Source of the DNA: Flavobacterium daejeonense DSM 17708
Lineage (GTDB): Bacteria; Bacteroidota; Bacteroidia; Flavobacteriales; Flavobacteriaceae
Reading direction: 5' to 3'
Assembly (NCBI RefSeq): GCF_000425425.1
Contig: NZ_AUDK01000001.1
Coordinates: 248,001-312,000 of the forward strand
DNA length: 64,000 bases
Under the pieces are notes generated by a model. That model saw only the letters and a list, made by a program, of their open reading frames with translations, was not told the origin of the DNA and made no database searches. Of this stretch, positions 53,686 through 62,214 are shown piece after piece (positions within the stretch are counted from its first letter, which is position 1; every line of letters starts with the position of its first letter). The translations under genes were made by a program, and so were the position numbers.

Positions 53686-54282
53686 ATGGCATACGATAAA
53701 TTTAACATACTTACTAGTAGTGCAGTGCCACTACCGATAGAAAACGTAGATACGGATCAAATTATCCCGGCTCGTTTCTTAAAAGCTACAAAACGTGAAG
53801 GTTTTGGAGACAACCTTTTCAGAGACTGGAGATACAACGGAGACGGAACTCCAAAAGCTGATTTCGTATTAAACAATCCAACTTACAGCGGAAAAATCCT
53901 TGTAGGCGGAAAAAACTTCGGATCAGGTTCTTCTCGTGAGCACGCTGCCTGGGCAGTTTACGATTATGGATTCCGCGCTGTAGTCTCTTCTTTCTTCGCA
54001 GATATCTTCAAAGGAAACTGTTTGAATATTGGTGTTTTACCAGTACAGGTTTCTCCTGAATTTTCAGAAAAAATCTTTGCTGCTATTGAAGCTGATCCTA
54101 AGACAGAATTAGAAATCAATTTACCTGAGCAAACAATTACTTTGAAAGCTACAGGTGAAAAAGAATCTTTCGACATCAACGGATACAAAAAGAATAACAT
54201 GTTAAATGGTTTTGATGATATCGACTATTTACAAAGTGTAAAAGAAGAAATTGTAAGTTTTGCTGAGAAGCTTCCTTACTAA
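53686..54282 (+). CDS. leuD: 3-isopropylmalate dehydratase small subunit
   Basis: A 198-residue swivel subunit completing the LeuCD isomerase. Typical parts: PLPIENVDTDQIIPARFLKA (about 17-36), GKNFGSGSSREHAAWAVYDYGF (positions about 76-97, the substrate-contacting loop) and FKGNCLNIGVLPV. Separated from leuC by 174 bp of repeat sequence, unusual for a translationally paired complex. Confidence 0.97.
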   Translation: MAYDKFNILTSSAVPLPIENVDTDQIIPARFLKATKREGFGDNLFRDWRYNGDGTPKADFVLNNPTYSGKILVGGKNFGSGSSREHAAWAVYDYGFRAVVSSFFADIFKGNCLNIGVLPVQVSPEFSEKIFAAIEADPKTELEINLPEQTITLKATGEKESFDINGYKKNNMLNGFDDIDYLQSVKEEIVSFAEKLPY

Positions 54283-54302
54283 ATAAAAATATTCATACCA
54301 AA

Positions 54303-54346
54303 ATGCAGCTGCCAAAGCATCCTTAAAGAAAGATGTCTGGCAGCTG
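54303..54346 (+). promoter_or_regulatory. Long hairpin inside the leu operon
   Basis: GCAGCTGCCA / TGGCAGCTGC (10 bp, GC-rich) continues into a GCATC/GATGT inner stem between leuD and the isopropylmalate synthase gene. It is followed only by a short T-rich run, so it may act as a partial terminator or as an mRNA-stability element. Confidence 0.5.
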
Positions 54347-54425
54347 CTTTTACTGTTTTATAAAACACACAATCAAATGGTTTCAGAAATAACGAAATCA
54401 AAACTTTTTTAGCATCAGATTTATA

Positions 54426-55949
54426 ATGGGAAAGAGAAAAATTGAAATAATGGATACGACACTTCGCGATGGGGAACAAACCTCAGGAGTATCATTTTCT
54501 GCTGCAGAAAAACTAACCATTGCCCAATTATTATTAGAAGAGTTGCAGGTTGACCGCATCGAAATAGCCTCTGCCCGCGTAAGCGAAGGAGAATTTGAAG
54601 GCGTTAAAGGAATCATGACCTGGGCTGAAACAAAAGGATATACCGATAAAATTGAAGTACTAACTTTTGTTGACAAAGGATTATCTATCGAATGGATGAA
54701 AAAATCCGGCGCCAAAGTCCAAAATCTTTTAACTAAAGGATCCCTCAACCACCTTACCCATCAATTAAAAAAAACACCTGAACAGCATTTTTCCGAAATT
54801 GCCGAAAGCATTGCTTTAGCCAATGAAAACGGAATTGCCACCAATGTTTATTTAGAAGACTGGAGCAACGGTATGCGGAATTCGCCTGAATATGTCTATC
54901 AATATTTAGATTTTATCAGCACCCAACCGGTAAAAAGAATACTCCTTCCAGACACTTTAGGAGTCCTTATTCCTTCTGAAACATCCCAATATATTTCTGA
55001 AATCACTCAAAAATATCCGCAAATTCACTTTGATTTCCACGCACATAACGACTACGATTTAAGCGTTGCTAATGTCATGGAAGCCTTAAAAGCAGGTGTC
55101 CACGGATTACACGTTACTGTAAACGGAATGGGAGAACGCGCCGGAAATGCACCTTTAGCCAGTACCATTGCTGTAATCAATGATTTTATGCCGGAAATTG
55201 AAATTGGCGTAAAAGAAACCTCTTTATACTCAGTTAGTAAGTTAGTCGAAACTTTTACCGGTTATAGAATCCCTGCCAATAAGCCAATTGTAGGGGACAA
55301 TGTTTTTACTCAGACAGCGGGAATTCACGCCGACGGAGACAACAAAAACAATTTATATTTCAACGACTTACTTCCGGAACGCTTTGGAAGAAAAAGAAAA
55401 TATGCCTTAGGAAAAACTTCCGGAAAAGCAAATATTGAAAAAAATCTTCAGGAATTAGGTTTGCAATTAAATCAGGAAGATTTAAAATTGGTTACCCAAA
55501 GAATCATCGAATTAGGTGATAAAAAAGAAACCGTTACCAAAGAAGATTTACCTTATATCATTTCTGATGTATTGGACAGCCACACCTATCAGGAAAAAAT
55601 CACGGTAGAATCTTATTTATTATCTCACGCCAAAGGAATGCGTCCGTCAACAACACTTTGCCTGAAAATCGATGGGCAAATTATCGAAGAGCATGCTCAG
55701 GGCGACGGACAATTTGATGCCTTCATGAATGCTTTGGCTAAAATATATAAAACCAAAAAAATGACGCTTCCAAAGTTAGTAGACTACGCTGTAAGAATCC
55801 CGCCGGGAAGTAGTTCAGACGCTTTATGCGAAACTATCATTACCTGGTTAAACGACGGAAAAGAATTCAAAACAAGAGGATTAGATTCAGACCAAACAGT
55901 AGCTGCAATTATTGCTGCGCAAAAAATGCTCAATGTTGTAGCCGAATAA
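54426..55949 (+). CDS. 2-isopropylmalate synthase-like (LeuA/CimA family)
   Basis: A 507-residue acyl-CoA condensing enzyme: TIM-barrel domain (about 5-280) with IMDTTLRDGEQTSG (catalytic Arg, metal Asp), HFDFHAHNDYDLSVAN (metal His pair) and HVTVNGMGERAGNAPL, then a C-terminal regulatory domain (about 380-507) of the alpha-isopropylmalate synthase type. Placement between leuD and leuB argues for isopropylmalate synthesis from 2-ketoisovalerate. The family also includes (R)-citramalate synthase using pyruvate, and sequence alone does not settle which, so I leave the symbol blank. Confidence 0.87.
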   Translation: MGKRKIEIMDTTLRDGEQTSGVSFSAAEKLTIAQLLLEELQVDRIEIASARVSEGEFEGVKGIMTWAETKGYTDKIEVLTFVDKGLSIEWMKKSGAKVQNLLTKGSLNHLTHQLKKTPEQHFSEIAESIALANENGIATNVYLEDWSNGMRNSPEYVYQYLDFISTQPVKRILLPDTLGVLIPSETSQYISEITQKYPQIHFDFHAHNDYDLSVANVMEALKAGVHGLHVTVNGMGERAGNAPLASTIAVINDFMPEIEIGVKETSLYSVSKLVETFTGYRIPANKPIVGDNVFTQTAGIHADGDNKNNLYFNDLLPERFGRKRKYALGKTSGKANIEKNLQELGLQLNQEDLKLVTQRIIELGDKKETVTKEDLPYIISDVLDSHTYQEKITVESYLLSHAKGMRPSTTLCLKIDGQIIEEHAQGDGQFDAFMNALAKIYKTKKMTLPKLVDYAVRIPPGSSSDALCETIITWLNDGKEFKTRGLDSDQTVAAIIAAQKMLNVVAE

Positions 55950-55987
55950 AACGAAACAAAATAATAAATCAATATAAATACAAAATA

Positions 55988-57043
55988 ATGAAATTAAACA
56001 TCGCACTTTTAGCAGGGGACGGAATCGGACCGGAAGTAATTGATCAGGCAGTAAAAGTATCAGATGCCATTGCACAAAAATTTGGACATGAAATCACTTG
56101 GAAACCAGCTTTGACAGGTGCTGCAGCTATTGACGCTGTAGGTGAGCCTTATCCTGATGCAACACATGAAGTTTGTAAAAATGCCGATGCCGTACTTTTC
56201 GGAGCTATTGGTCACCCAAAATACGATAACGACCCCTCTGCTCCTGTTCGTCCGGAACAAGGTTTATTAAAAATGCGTAAAGCATTAGGTTTGTTTGCAA
56301 ACGTAAGACCAACCTTTACTTTCCCTTCTTTATTAGATAAATCTCCTTTGAAAAAAGAAAGAATCGAAGGAACTGACTTAGTATTCTTAAGAGAATTAAC
56401 AGGAGGAATTTACTTTGGTGAAAAAGGAAGAAGAGACAACAGAGACACTGCTTTTGACAACTGTGTGTACACAAGAGCAGAAGTACAACGTTTAGCTAAA
56501 AAAGGTTTCGAATTAGCCATGACACGTTCTAAAAAATTATGCTGTGTAGATAAAGCTAACGTTTTAGAAACATCACGTTTATGGAGAGAAACAGTTCAGG
56601 CAATGGAAAAAGATTACCCTGAAGTAGAAGTTAGCTATGAATTTGTTGACGCAGTTGCTATGCGTTTGGTTCAATGGCCAAACTCTTATGACGTATTAAT
56701 CACTGAAAACTTATTTGGAGATATTTTAACTGACGAAGCTTCTGTAATTTCAGGATCAATGGGATTAATGCCATCTGCATCATTAGGAGCTGAAGTTTCT
56801 TTATTTGAACCTATTCACGGTTCTTACCCACAAGCTACAGGTTTAAATATTGCTAACCCAATGGCTACTGTTTTATCTGCAGCAATGATGTTTGAAAACT
56901 TCGGTTTGGCTGAAGAAGGAAAAGCAATCAGAGCATCAGTAAACAAAGCTTTAGAAGCCGGAATCGTAACTGAAGATTTAGCTAACGGAGGTAAAGCCTA
57001 CGGAACTAAAGAAGTTGGCGATTGGTTAGCTGCTAATATCTAA
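55988..57043 (+). CDS. leuB: 3-isopropylmalate dehydrogenase
   Basis: NAD-dependent beta-decarboxylating dehydrogenase, 351 residues. Start ATG at 55988 (MKLNIALLAGDGIGPEVI) fits the family; the frame is open further upstream only because it overlaps the preceding gene. Key parts: NVRPTFTFPSLLD, ELTGGIYFGEKG (substrate Arg and Glu region), VDKANVLETSRLWR (catalytic Lys), and the metal Asp in NLFGDILTDEASVISGSMGL; GSYPQATGLNIANPMA closes the NAD site. Last gene of the leu operon; terminator follows. Confidence 0.97.
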   Translation: MKLNIALLAGDGIGPEVIDQAVKVSDAIAQKFGHEITWKPALTGAAAIDAVGEPYPDATHEVCKNADAVLFGAIGHPKYDNDPSAPVRPEQGLLKMRKALGLFANVRPTFTFPSLLDKSPLKKERIEGTDLVFLRELTGGIYFGEKGRRDNRDTAFDNCVYTRAEVQRLAKKGFELAMTRSKKLCCVDKANVLETSRLWRETVQAMEKDYPEVEVSYEFVDAVAMRLVQWPNSYDVLITENLFGDILTDEASVISGSMGLMPSASLGAEVSLFEPIHGSYPQATGLNIANPMATVLSAAMMFENFGLAEEGKAIRASVNKALEAGIVTEDLANGGKAYGTKEVGDWLAANI

Positions 57044-57064
57044 TTTTGAAATTTTAAATAAAAC

Positions 57065-57093
57065 AAAAAGAGGTGCTTAAAGCACCTCTTTTT
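57065..57093. terminator. Bidirectional terminator after leuB
   Basis: AAAAAGAGGTGCT-TAA-AGCACCTCTTTTT, a perfect 13-bp stem serving leuB and the converging double-TonB-domain gene. Confidence 0.9.
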
Positions 57094-57119
57094 GTTAAAT
57101 CATTTTAATAAAAATCCAT

Positions 57120-57890
57120 TTACTCTGAAACTCTTCTAGTTGTTGTGTAAACTGGCTCTTTATAAGGAATCGATGTACTAAAAATACATCTAACTTTCTC
57201 TCCTTTTGTTTCGCCAGGAGACCATTTAGGACAAATTGACAAAACTCTTAAAGCTTCTTCACCTGCTCCAAAACCAGGATCTCTCAATAATTTAAAATTT
57301 GAAAGACTTCCGTCTTTTTCAATTATAAAAGTTACAAAAGCTAAACCTTTCGCCTCCGCAGATGGTTTATAATTTTTTTTTAAGAATTTATGAAACTCTT
57401 TAATACCCCCTGGAAACTCTGGTTTTTTTTCAATACCTGCTATGCTGTAAACATTTTCTTTATTTTTTTGTCCCGAAGATAATGAACGGATCTGATAATT
57501 ATAAATTAATTTTGAGATTGGAAGAGTGAGCCTGCATCTTACTTTTTGACCATTTTTTTCTCCAGGAATCCAATTAGGACATATAGATAAAACCCTAACA
57601 GCTTCTGCATCGGATTCAACATTAACAGACTTCAATATTTTGAAACTGGATAGACTACCATCTTTTTCAATTATAAAACACACCAAAACTTTATCTGAAA
57701 GAGTCTTAGATGGAGCTTTATAATTATTTCTAATAAAATTATAAAACTCATTCATACCCCCAGGAAAATCAGGAATTTGCTCGATTTCATTTAGATTATA
57801 AACAAGGTTATTTGAATCAGTTGTCATTTCTTGAGCCGAAACAAATTGAATTAGCAAAAAAACAATTGCTAGAAATAGTAATTTTTTCAT
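57120..57890 (-). CDS. Secreted protein with two tandem TonB C-terminal-like domains (paralogue)
   Basis: A 256-residue exported protein, paralogous to the gene at 12524. Start ATG at 57890 opens the signal peptide MKKLLFLAIVFLLIQFVSAQ. Two domains follow (about 30-130 and 148-250), each with a FPGGxxEFxxFxxxNYK start, VxFIIEKDGSLSxFK core, AEEALRVLSICPxW and PGEKxGxKVRC end. The copies are better conserved to each other (SICPNWIPGEKNGQKVRC versus SICPKWSPGETKGEKVRC) than to TonB, suggesting internal duplication. No anchor helix or Pro-rich linker and no ExbBD nearby. Function unknown. Confidence 0.75.
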   Translation of the reverse strand: MKKLLFLAIVFLLIQFVSAQEMTTDSNNLVYNLNEIEQIPDFPGGMNEFYNFIRNNYKAPSKTLSDKVLVCFIIEKDGSLSSFKILKSVNVESDAEAVRVLSICPNWIPGEKNGQKVRCRLTLPISKLIYNYQIRSLSSGQKNKENVYSIAGIEKKPEFPGGIKEFHKFLKKNYKPSAEAKGLAFVTFIIEKDGSLSNFKLLRDPGFGAGEEALRVLSICPKWSPGETKGEKVRCIFSTSIPYKEPVYTTTRRVSE

Positions 57891-58123
57891 ATTATGTAAT
57901 ATACAATTATTTATACGTCTCAAAAATACGCGACTTATTTGAATTATTGAATAAACAAAACCAAATTTTGTTGTAATTTCTTATTTTTATCTACAATTCA
58001 AATAATAAAAAATACCCAGAGCTAAATTTGATTGGACAAAAAAATTCAGCAATAGTTAACGGATAACCACAATATACTTTTCATATTCCAATTCAAAGGA
58101 GTGAGTTGAAAATCAAGGAAAAC

Positions 58124-58162
58124 AAAAAAAAGCTGTCAATTGTAAATTGACAGCTTTTTTTT
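58124..58162 (-). terminator. Terminator of the RRM-protein gene
   Basis: AAAAAAAGCTGTCAATT / AATTGACAGCTTTTTTT stem directly after the stop codon. Confidence 0.85.
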
Positions 58163-58178
58163 ATAGTTTAGAAAAAAA

Positions 58179-58526
58179 TTAATATCCTCCTCTATTTCCA
58201 CGGTTTTCACCACCGCGATTGTTTCCGTAACCTCCGCGAGAATCATTTCTGCGGTTGTTATTAAAACTTCTTCTTTCACCTTCCGGTTTTGGTTCTGATT
58301 TGTTCACCACAATAGTACGCCCTAAAACAGTTGCTCCATTCAACTCATCAATTGCTTTTTGAGCTTCAGCATCAACAGGCATTTCAACAAAACCAAAGCC
58401 TTTACTTCTTCCGGTAAATTTATCAGTAATTACTTTAACAGAATCAACTGTCCCATAAGCCTCGAAAGACTCTCTTAAATCTGCTTCCTCAATACTGAAC
58501 GGAAGGCTTCCAACAAAAATGTTCAT
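58179..58526 (-). CDS. RNA-recognition-motif (RRM) RNA-binding protein
   Basis: A 115-residue single-RRM protein: RNP2 NIFVGSLPFSI (2-12) and RNP1 RSKGFGFVEM (about 44-53), then a Gly/Arg/Asn-rich tail (about 80-115, with RGGYGNNRGGENRGNRGGY) like that of cold-inducible RNA-binding proteins of Bacteroidetes and cyanobacteria. Probably acts as an RNA chaperone in the cytoplasm. Monocistronic with a strong terminator. Confidence 0.93.
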   Translation of the reverse strand: MNIFVGSLPFSIEEADLRESFEAYGTVDSVKVITDKFTGRSKGFGFVEMPVDAEAQKAIDELNGATVLGRTIVVNKSEPKPEGERRSFNNNRRNDSRGGYGNNRGGENRGNRGGY

Positions 58527-58658
58527 ATAATTATTTATAAAGTTGTGACAAATGTAATCTTATTTGGCTCATAACAAACTATAAACATGTTTATTTCTGC
58601 CTTATTTAAACATTTAATAAGATATCGGTAAAGAAAAAGTCTGTTAAAAATCCTTAAG

Positions 58659-59141
58659 CTATTGTACCGTAACAGGAACTTTATAGAAAACTCCGTATTG
58701 GTAATTTAAAGTAGCCGCTGCCAAAGGATTATCGAAAGTATTTTCCAAATTGAATTTAAAAGTTCCCGAGATAGTTTGTGCTACCGCATCGTATTCGGTA
58801 ATTTCTATTTGTCCGTTTTCAATACCAACAAAACCAGAGGAAAAAGTAACGCTTTCATTAGTAGAAGGATCGGTATATACATAAGTCGCCGTAGTATTAG
58901 CATTAGTTCCTATAGAATAAACTCCAGCCGCTGTAGTATTATTTTTCAAAGTAACCACTTCTGTCGCTGTGTAAGCTTCAATAACCAAAGTCCCACCCGA
59001 ATAAACAGTTGCACGAGTCTGAACTGCACGCCACAAAACATTGTCTTTCATCCCCTGAAAAGCAGGATTATTAAAACGGACATCTTCCTGACAGGAAAAC
59101 ACAGCAAAAAGTAGAATCAAAAACAAAAAATACTTTTTCAT
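58659..59141 (-). CDS. DUF6252-like lipoprotein
   Basis: A 160-residue lipoprotein (MKKYFLFLILLFAVFSC, lipidated Cys17, acidic QED after it). The mature part begins with FNNPAFQGMKDNVLWRA and ends with repeated beta-strands (QTISGTFKFNLENTFDNPLA), the pattern of a Flavobacteria-specific family of small lipoproteins without known function (DUF6252 in my recollection). It lies upstream of rpsP in the opposite direction. No neighbour hints at a role. Confidence 0.6.
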   Translation of the reverse strand: MKKYFLFLILLFAVFSCQEDVRFNNPAFQGMKDNVLWRAVQTRATVYSGGTLVIEAYTATEVVTLKNNTTAAGVYSIGTNANTTATYVYTDPSTNESVTFSSGFVGIENGQIEITEYDAVAQTISGTFKFNLENTFDNPLAAATLNYQYGVFYKVPVTVQ

Positions 59142-59257
59142 AAATTAAAATTTACAAACAAAAATAAACTATTAAAGCCAAAGTAAACCTTTTTAAGTTA
59201 AAAAAAGAAACAAAAAAAAACCACTAAACAACTACATATCAAAATACTAAAAAACTA

Positions 59258-59287
59258 TTTGCTATATTAAAAAATAATGTATCTTTG
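59258..59287 (+). promoter_or_regulatory. Promoter of rpsP-rimM
   Basis: TTTG (59258-59261), 18 bases, TATCTTTG (59280-59287); an ideal Bacteroidetes housekeeping promoter, about 50 bases before rpsP. Confidence 0.85.
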
Positions 59288-59338
59288 CAGCCTTAATTAA
59301 TCGGGGTCGTGAACCTCAAAATTTAATCAGTAAAGATT

Positions 59339-59893
59339 ATGTCAGTAAAAATTAGATTACAAAGACACGGTAAAAAAGGAAAACCTTTTTACTGGGTAGT
59401 AGCAGCAGATGCTCGCTCAAAAAGAGATGGTAAATACTTAGAGAAAATCGGTACTTACAATCCAAACACTAACCCTGCAACTATCGAATTAGACCTTGAT
59501 AGCGCTGTAAAATGGCTGCACAATGGTGCTCAACCAACAGATACTGCAAGAGCAATCCTTTCTTACAAAGGTGCTTTATTGAAACACCACCTTGATGGAG
59601 GTATCCGTAAAGGAGCTTTAACTCAAGAGCAAGCTGACGCTAAATTAGCTGCTTGGTTAGAAGCTAAAACCGGTACAGTAAACGCTAAAAAAGACGGTTT
59701 ATCAAAAGCTCAGGCTGATGCAAAAGCAAAAGCTTTAAAAGCTGAACAAGAAGTAAACGCTAAACGTGTTGCTGCAGCTGCTCAGGCTGAAGCCGATGCT
59801 ATTGCTGCTGCACAAGCTGAAGAGGCTGAAGCTGCTCCATCTGAAGAAGAAGCTCCTGCTGCTGAAGAAAACAACGAAGAAGCTCAAGCATAA
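59339..59893 (+). CDS. rpsP: 30S ribosomal protein S16 with C-terminal extension
   Basis: S16, a component of the small ribosomal subunit. The first ~85 residues are the normal S16 fold (KIRLQRHGKKGKPFYWVVAAD start, KYLEKIGTYNPN, AQPTDTARAILSYKGALLK). About 100 further residues are a low-complexity Ala/Glu/Lys tail (AQADAKAKALKAEQEVNAKR ... EEEAPAAEENNEEAQA), common in Bacteroidetes S16 and likely exposed on the ribosome surface. Followed after 14 bp by rimM, the usual pair. Confidence 0.97.
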   Translation: MSVKIRLQRHGKKGKPFYWVVAADARSKRDGKYLEKIGTYNPNTNPATIELDLDSAVKWLHNGAQPTDTARAILSYKGALLKHHLDGGIRKGALTQEQADAKLAAWLEAKTGTVNAKKDGLSKAQADAKAKALKAEQEVNAKRVAAAAQAEADAIAAAQAEEAEAAPSEEEAPAAEENNEEAQA

Positions 59894-59907
59894 TTTGAAC
59901 AGCGAAA

Positions 59908-60432
59908 ATGCGTAAAGAAGATTGTTTCTATTTAGGTAAAATCGCTAAAAAATTTAGTTTTAAAGGGGAAGTCTTAGCCTATTTAGACACAGACGAACCC
60001 GAGCTATACGAAAATCTGGAATCAGTGTTTGTTGAATACAACAAACACTTGGTTCCTTTTTTTATTGAAAGCAGCTCATTACACAAAAATGACTTTTTAA
60101 GAGTTCATTTTGAAGACATCAACACCGAAGCAGATGCCGAAAACCTAATCGGCAGCAGCTTATACCTGCCTTTAAGCATGCTACCTAAACTTACAGGTAA
60201 CAAATTTTATTTCCACGAAGTCATTGGTTTTGAAGTAGAAGATAAAAAATTAGGCTACGTTGGCAAAATCCAATCCATCAACGATACCACTGCCCAGCCT
60301 CTTTTTGAAGTCAACAAAGACGGAGCGGAAATCCTAATCCCAATGATTGACCAATTCCTGGTAAAAGTAGATCGGGAAAACAAAAAAATCATCATGGATT
60401 TACCGGAAGGGTTGATTGAAATGTATCTTTAA
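59908..60432 (+). CDS. rimM: Ribosome maturation factor RimM
   Basis: A 174-residue 30S maturation factor that binds S19 during head assembly. N-terminal RimM domain (FYLGKIAKKFSFKGEVLAYLDTDEPELY, read in two halves) and C-terminal PRC-barrel (FYFHEVIGFEVEDKKLGYVG to the IPMIDQFLVKVDRENKKI end). Co-transcribed with rpsP. Confidence 0.95.
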   Translation: MRKEDCFYLGKIAKKFSFKGEVLAYLDTDEPELYENLESVFVEYNKHLVPFFIESSSLHKNDFLRVHFEDINTEADAENLIGSSLYLPLSMLPKLTGNKFYFHEVIGFEVEDKKLGYVGKIQSINDTTAQPLFEVNKDGAEILIPMIDQFLVKVDRENKKIIMDLPEGLIEMYL

Positions 60433-60479
60433 AAAATCCAAAAAAAGAAATTCCAAATTCCAAACGAAGAAGGAAAATT

Positions 60480-60643
60480 CTAATTACGGAAATAAAATTT
60501 CAATATTTTAATCTAATTTTGAAACTCAAATACAATTAGAGGAATCCATTTAGACATCTTAAGTTTTGGGATTTGGAATTTCAATTTTGGAATTCCCCTT
60601 CTGTGATTGGAATTTGGAATTTAAAAAATTGGAATTTTACCTT
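60480..60643. repeat. Intergenic AATT/GGAATTT-rich repeat
   Basis: Between rimM and the trmN6-like gene several copies of GGAATTT and its complement AAATTCC alternate (TTTGGAATTTCAATTTTGG and GGAATTTGGAATTT phrases), capable of forming AT-rich hairpins. It contains no gene. Confidence 0.5.
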
Positions 60644-61378
60644 ATGTTTTCATTCAAACAATTTACTATTGAACAAAGCCGTTGCGCTATGAAAGTTGGA
60701 ACCGATGGTGTTTTATTAGGCGCCTGGACTCCAATCGAGAATAATCCATTTAGCATTTTAGACATTGGAACCGGAACGGGAATCATTGCTTTAATGCTTG
60801 CACAACGCAGTAATGCCGAACAAATTGACGCTTTAGAAATCGACGAAGAAGCCTACGAACAAGCAACCGACAATTTTGAAAACTCACCCTGGAACGACCG
60901 TTTGTTTTGTTTCCATGCCGGATTAGACGAATTTGTAGAAGAACCGGAAGACGACCCGAGCGATAGCGAACTGGCACAGCAATACGATTTAATTGTTTCC
61001 AATCCCCCTTTTTACAGCGAAAATTACAAATCCAACAGCGAACAGCGTGATTTAGCCCGCTTTCAGGACGCCATGCCTTTCGAAGATTTAGTCGAAGCAG
61101 CTGATTTATTGCTTTCTGAAAACGGAATTTTCTCAGTTATAATTCCTTTCAAAGAAGAAGAAAACTTTTTGGCTTTAGCCAAAACTTACGAATTATATCC
61201 GTTAAAAATCACTCGTGTAAAAGGAGCTCCAAACTCCGAAATCAAGCGCAGTCTATTGGCTTTTAGCCGAAATGAAAATCCTGATTTCCCGGTTAACGAA
61301 TTAATCATTGAAACAGCAAGACATCAATACACTCCGGAATACATTGAATTAACAAAAGAGTTTTATTTAAAACTGTAA
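60644..61378 (+). CDS. trmN6: tRNA1(Val) (adenine37-N6)-methyltransferase-like protein (YfiC/TrmN6)
   Basis: A 244-residue SAM-dependent N6-adenine methyltransferase. I use the ATG at 60644 (MFSFKQFTIEQSRCAMKVGTDGVLLGAW); the open frame upstream runs through an intergenic repeat. SAM motif I ILDIGTGTGIIALMLAQ (about 38-54), acidic loop EIDEEAYEQA, and the catalytic NPPF in LIVSNPPFYSEN (about 119-130) define the N6-adenine group. Expected target is adenosine 37 in tRNA-Val, by homology to YfiC. Confidence 0.87.
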   Translation: MFSFKQFTIEQSRCAMKVGTDGVLLGAWTPIENNPFSILDIGTGTGIIALMLAQRSNAEQIDALEIDEEAYEQATDNFENSPWNDRLFCFHAGLDEFVEEPEDDPSDSELAQQYDLIVSNPPFYSENYKSNSEQRDLARFQDAMPFEDLVEAADLLLSENGIFSVIIPFKEEENFLALAKTYELYPLKITRVKGAPNSEIKRSLLAFSRNENPDFPVNELIIETARHQYTPEYIELTKEFYLKL

Positions 61379-61426
61379 CCCTAAAAAAAGTCATTTCTGA
61401 ACCTGAATTCCCAATAGATTATTAAA

Positions 61427-61434
61427 TATATTTG
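61427..61434 (+). promoter_or_regulatory. -7 box close to the LysE-family gene start
   Basis: TATATTTG ends 12 bases before the ATG at 61447, so transcription would begin within a few bases of it. This argues against the TTG at 61432 and suggests a very short or leaderless mRNA. Confidence 0.5.
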
Positions 61435-61446
61435 TATAAAAATGCA

Positions 61447-62079
61447 ATGCCAGGAGTAGAAAATTTTTCCCTTTACTTAATTTCAGCAATTATCTTTGTT
61501 TTAACACCAGGGATAGACACTATTTTCATCCTAAACAAATCACTGACAAAAGGTAAAAAATCAGGAATCTATTCCTCATTAGGAATTTGCAGCGGAATTT
61601 TAGTTCACACCACATTTGCCGCTTTAGGACTGTCAATTATTTTAGCCCAGTCGGCAATTGCCTTTTCATTAATCAAATATCTCGGCGCAGCTTATTTGAT
61701 TTACATTGGACTAAAAGCTTTATTTTCTAAAAAAGAAACGTTAAATTTCAAAGAACAAAGCCTGGAAACCGAATCCGTTTGGGCAAGTTTCAGATCAGGT
61801 GTAATCACTAATGTATTCAACCCAAAAGTAGCTTTGTTTTTTCTGTCCTTTTTTCCTCAATTCATCAGTAAAACAAACACCGATTCGGCATTACCTTTCT
61901 TTATTCTAGGATTTACTTATGCCGGGCTTGGCATAATTTGGTGCTTCATACTTGCTTACTTTTCATCCTTATTCTCTAACAAATTAAAGAAAAACGAAAA
62001 ATTCAATTTTTGGCTTAACAAAACATCCAGCGCAATTTACATTTTGATGGGATTAAAAATAGCCATGACTAAAAAATAA
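61447..62079 (+). CDS. LysE family translocator
   Basis: A 210-residue inner-membrane exporter of the LysE/RhtB group, with about six transmembrane segments (about 6-26, 40-66, 70-88, 115-135, 150-175, 188-205). Marks: FVLTPGIDTIFILNKSLTKGKKSG (the TPGP/D and G-K-K-x-G first loop), GAAYLIYIGLKAL and FNPKVALFFLSFFPQF. Expected to export amino acids or their derivatives. Start set at the first ATG after the -7 box. Single gene. Confidence 0.9.
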   Translation: MPGVENFSLYLISAIIFVLTPGIDTIFILNKSLTKGKKSGIYSSLGICSGILVHTTFAALGLSIILAQSAIAFSLIKYLGAAYLIYIGLKALFSKKETLNFKEQSLETESVWASFRSGVITNVFNPKVALFFLSFFPQFISKTNTDSALPFFILGFTYAGLGIIWCFILAYFSSLFSNKLKKNEKFNFWLNKTSSAIYILMGLKIAMTKK

Positions 62080-62214
62080 AAAAGAGCTTAATTAAGACAA
62101 AAAAAATTAGCTTTTTACAACTGATACAAAAGCTTTATGTAAATTTATAGTGTATTTAACCTCAAAACTTTCCATTCAAAAGAAAGGTCTATCACTATTA
62201 ATACATAAACCGCC

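Noticed and set aside
55826..55987. 54-codon N-terminal extension of leuB
   Set aside because: It overlaps the preceding synthase gene in another frame and leuB proteins start at MKLNIALLAGDGIGPE.
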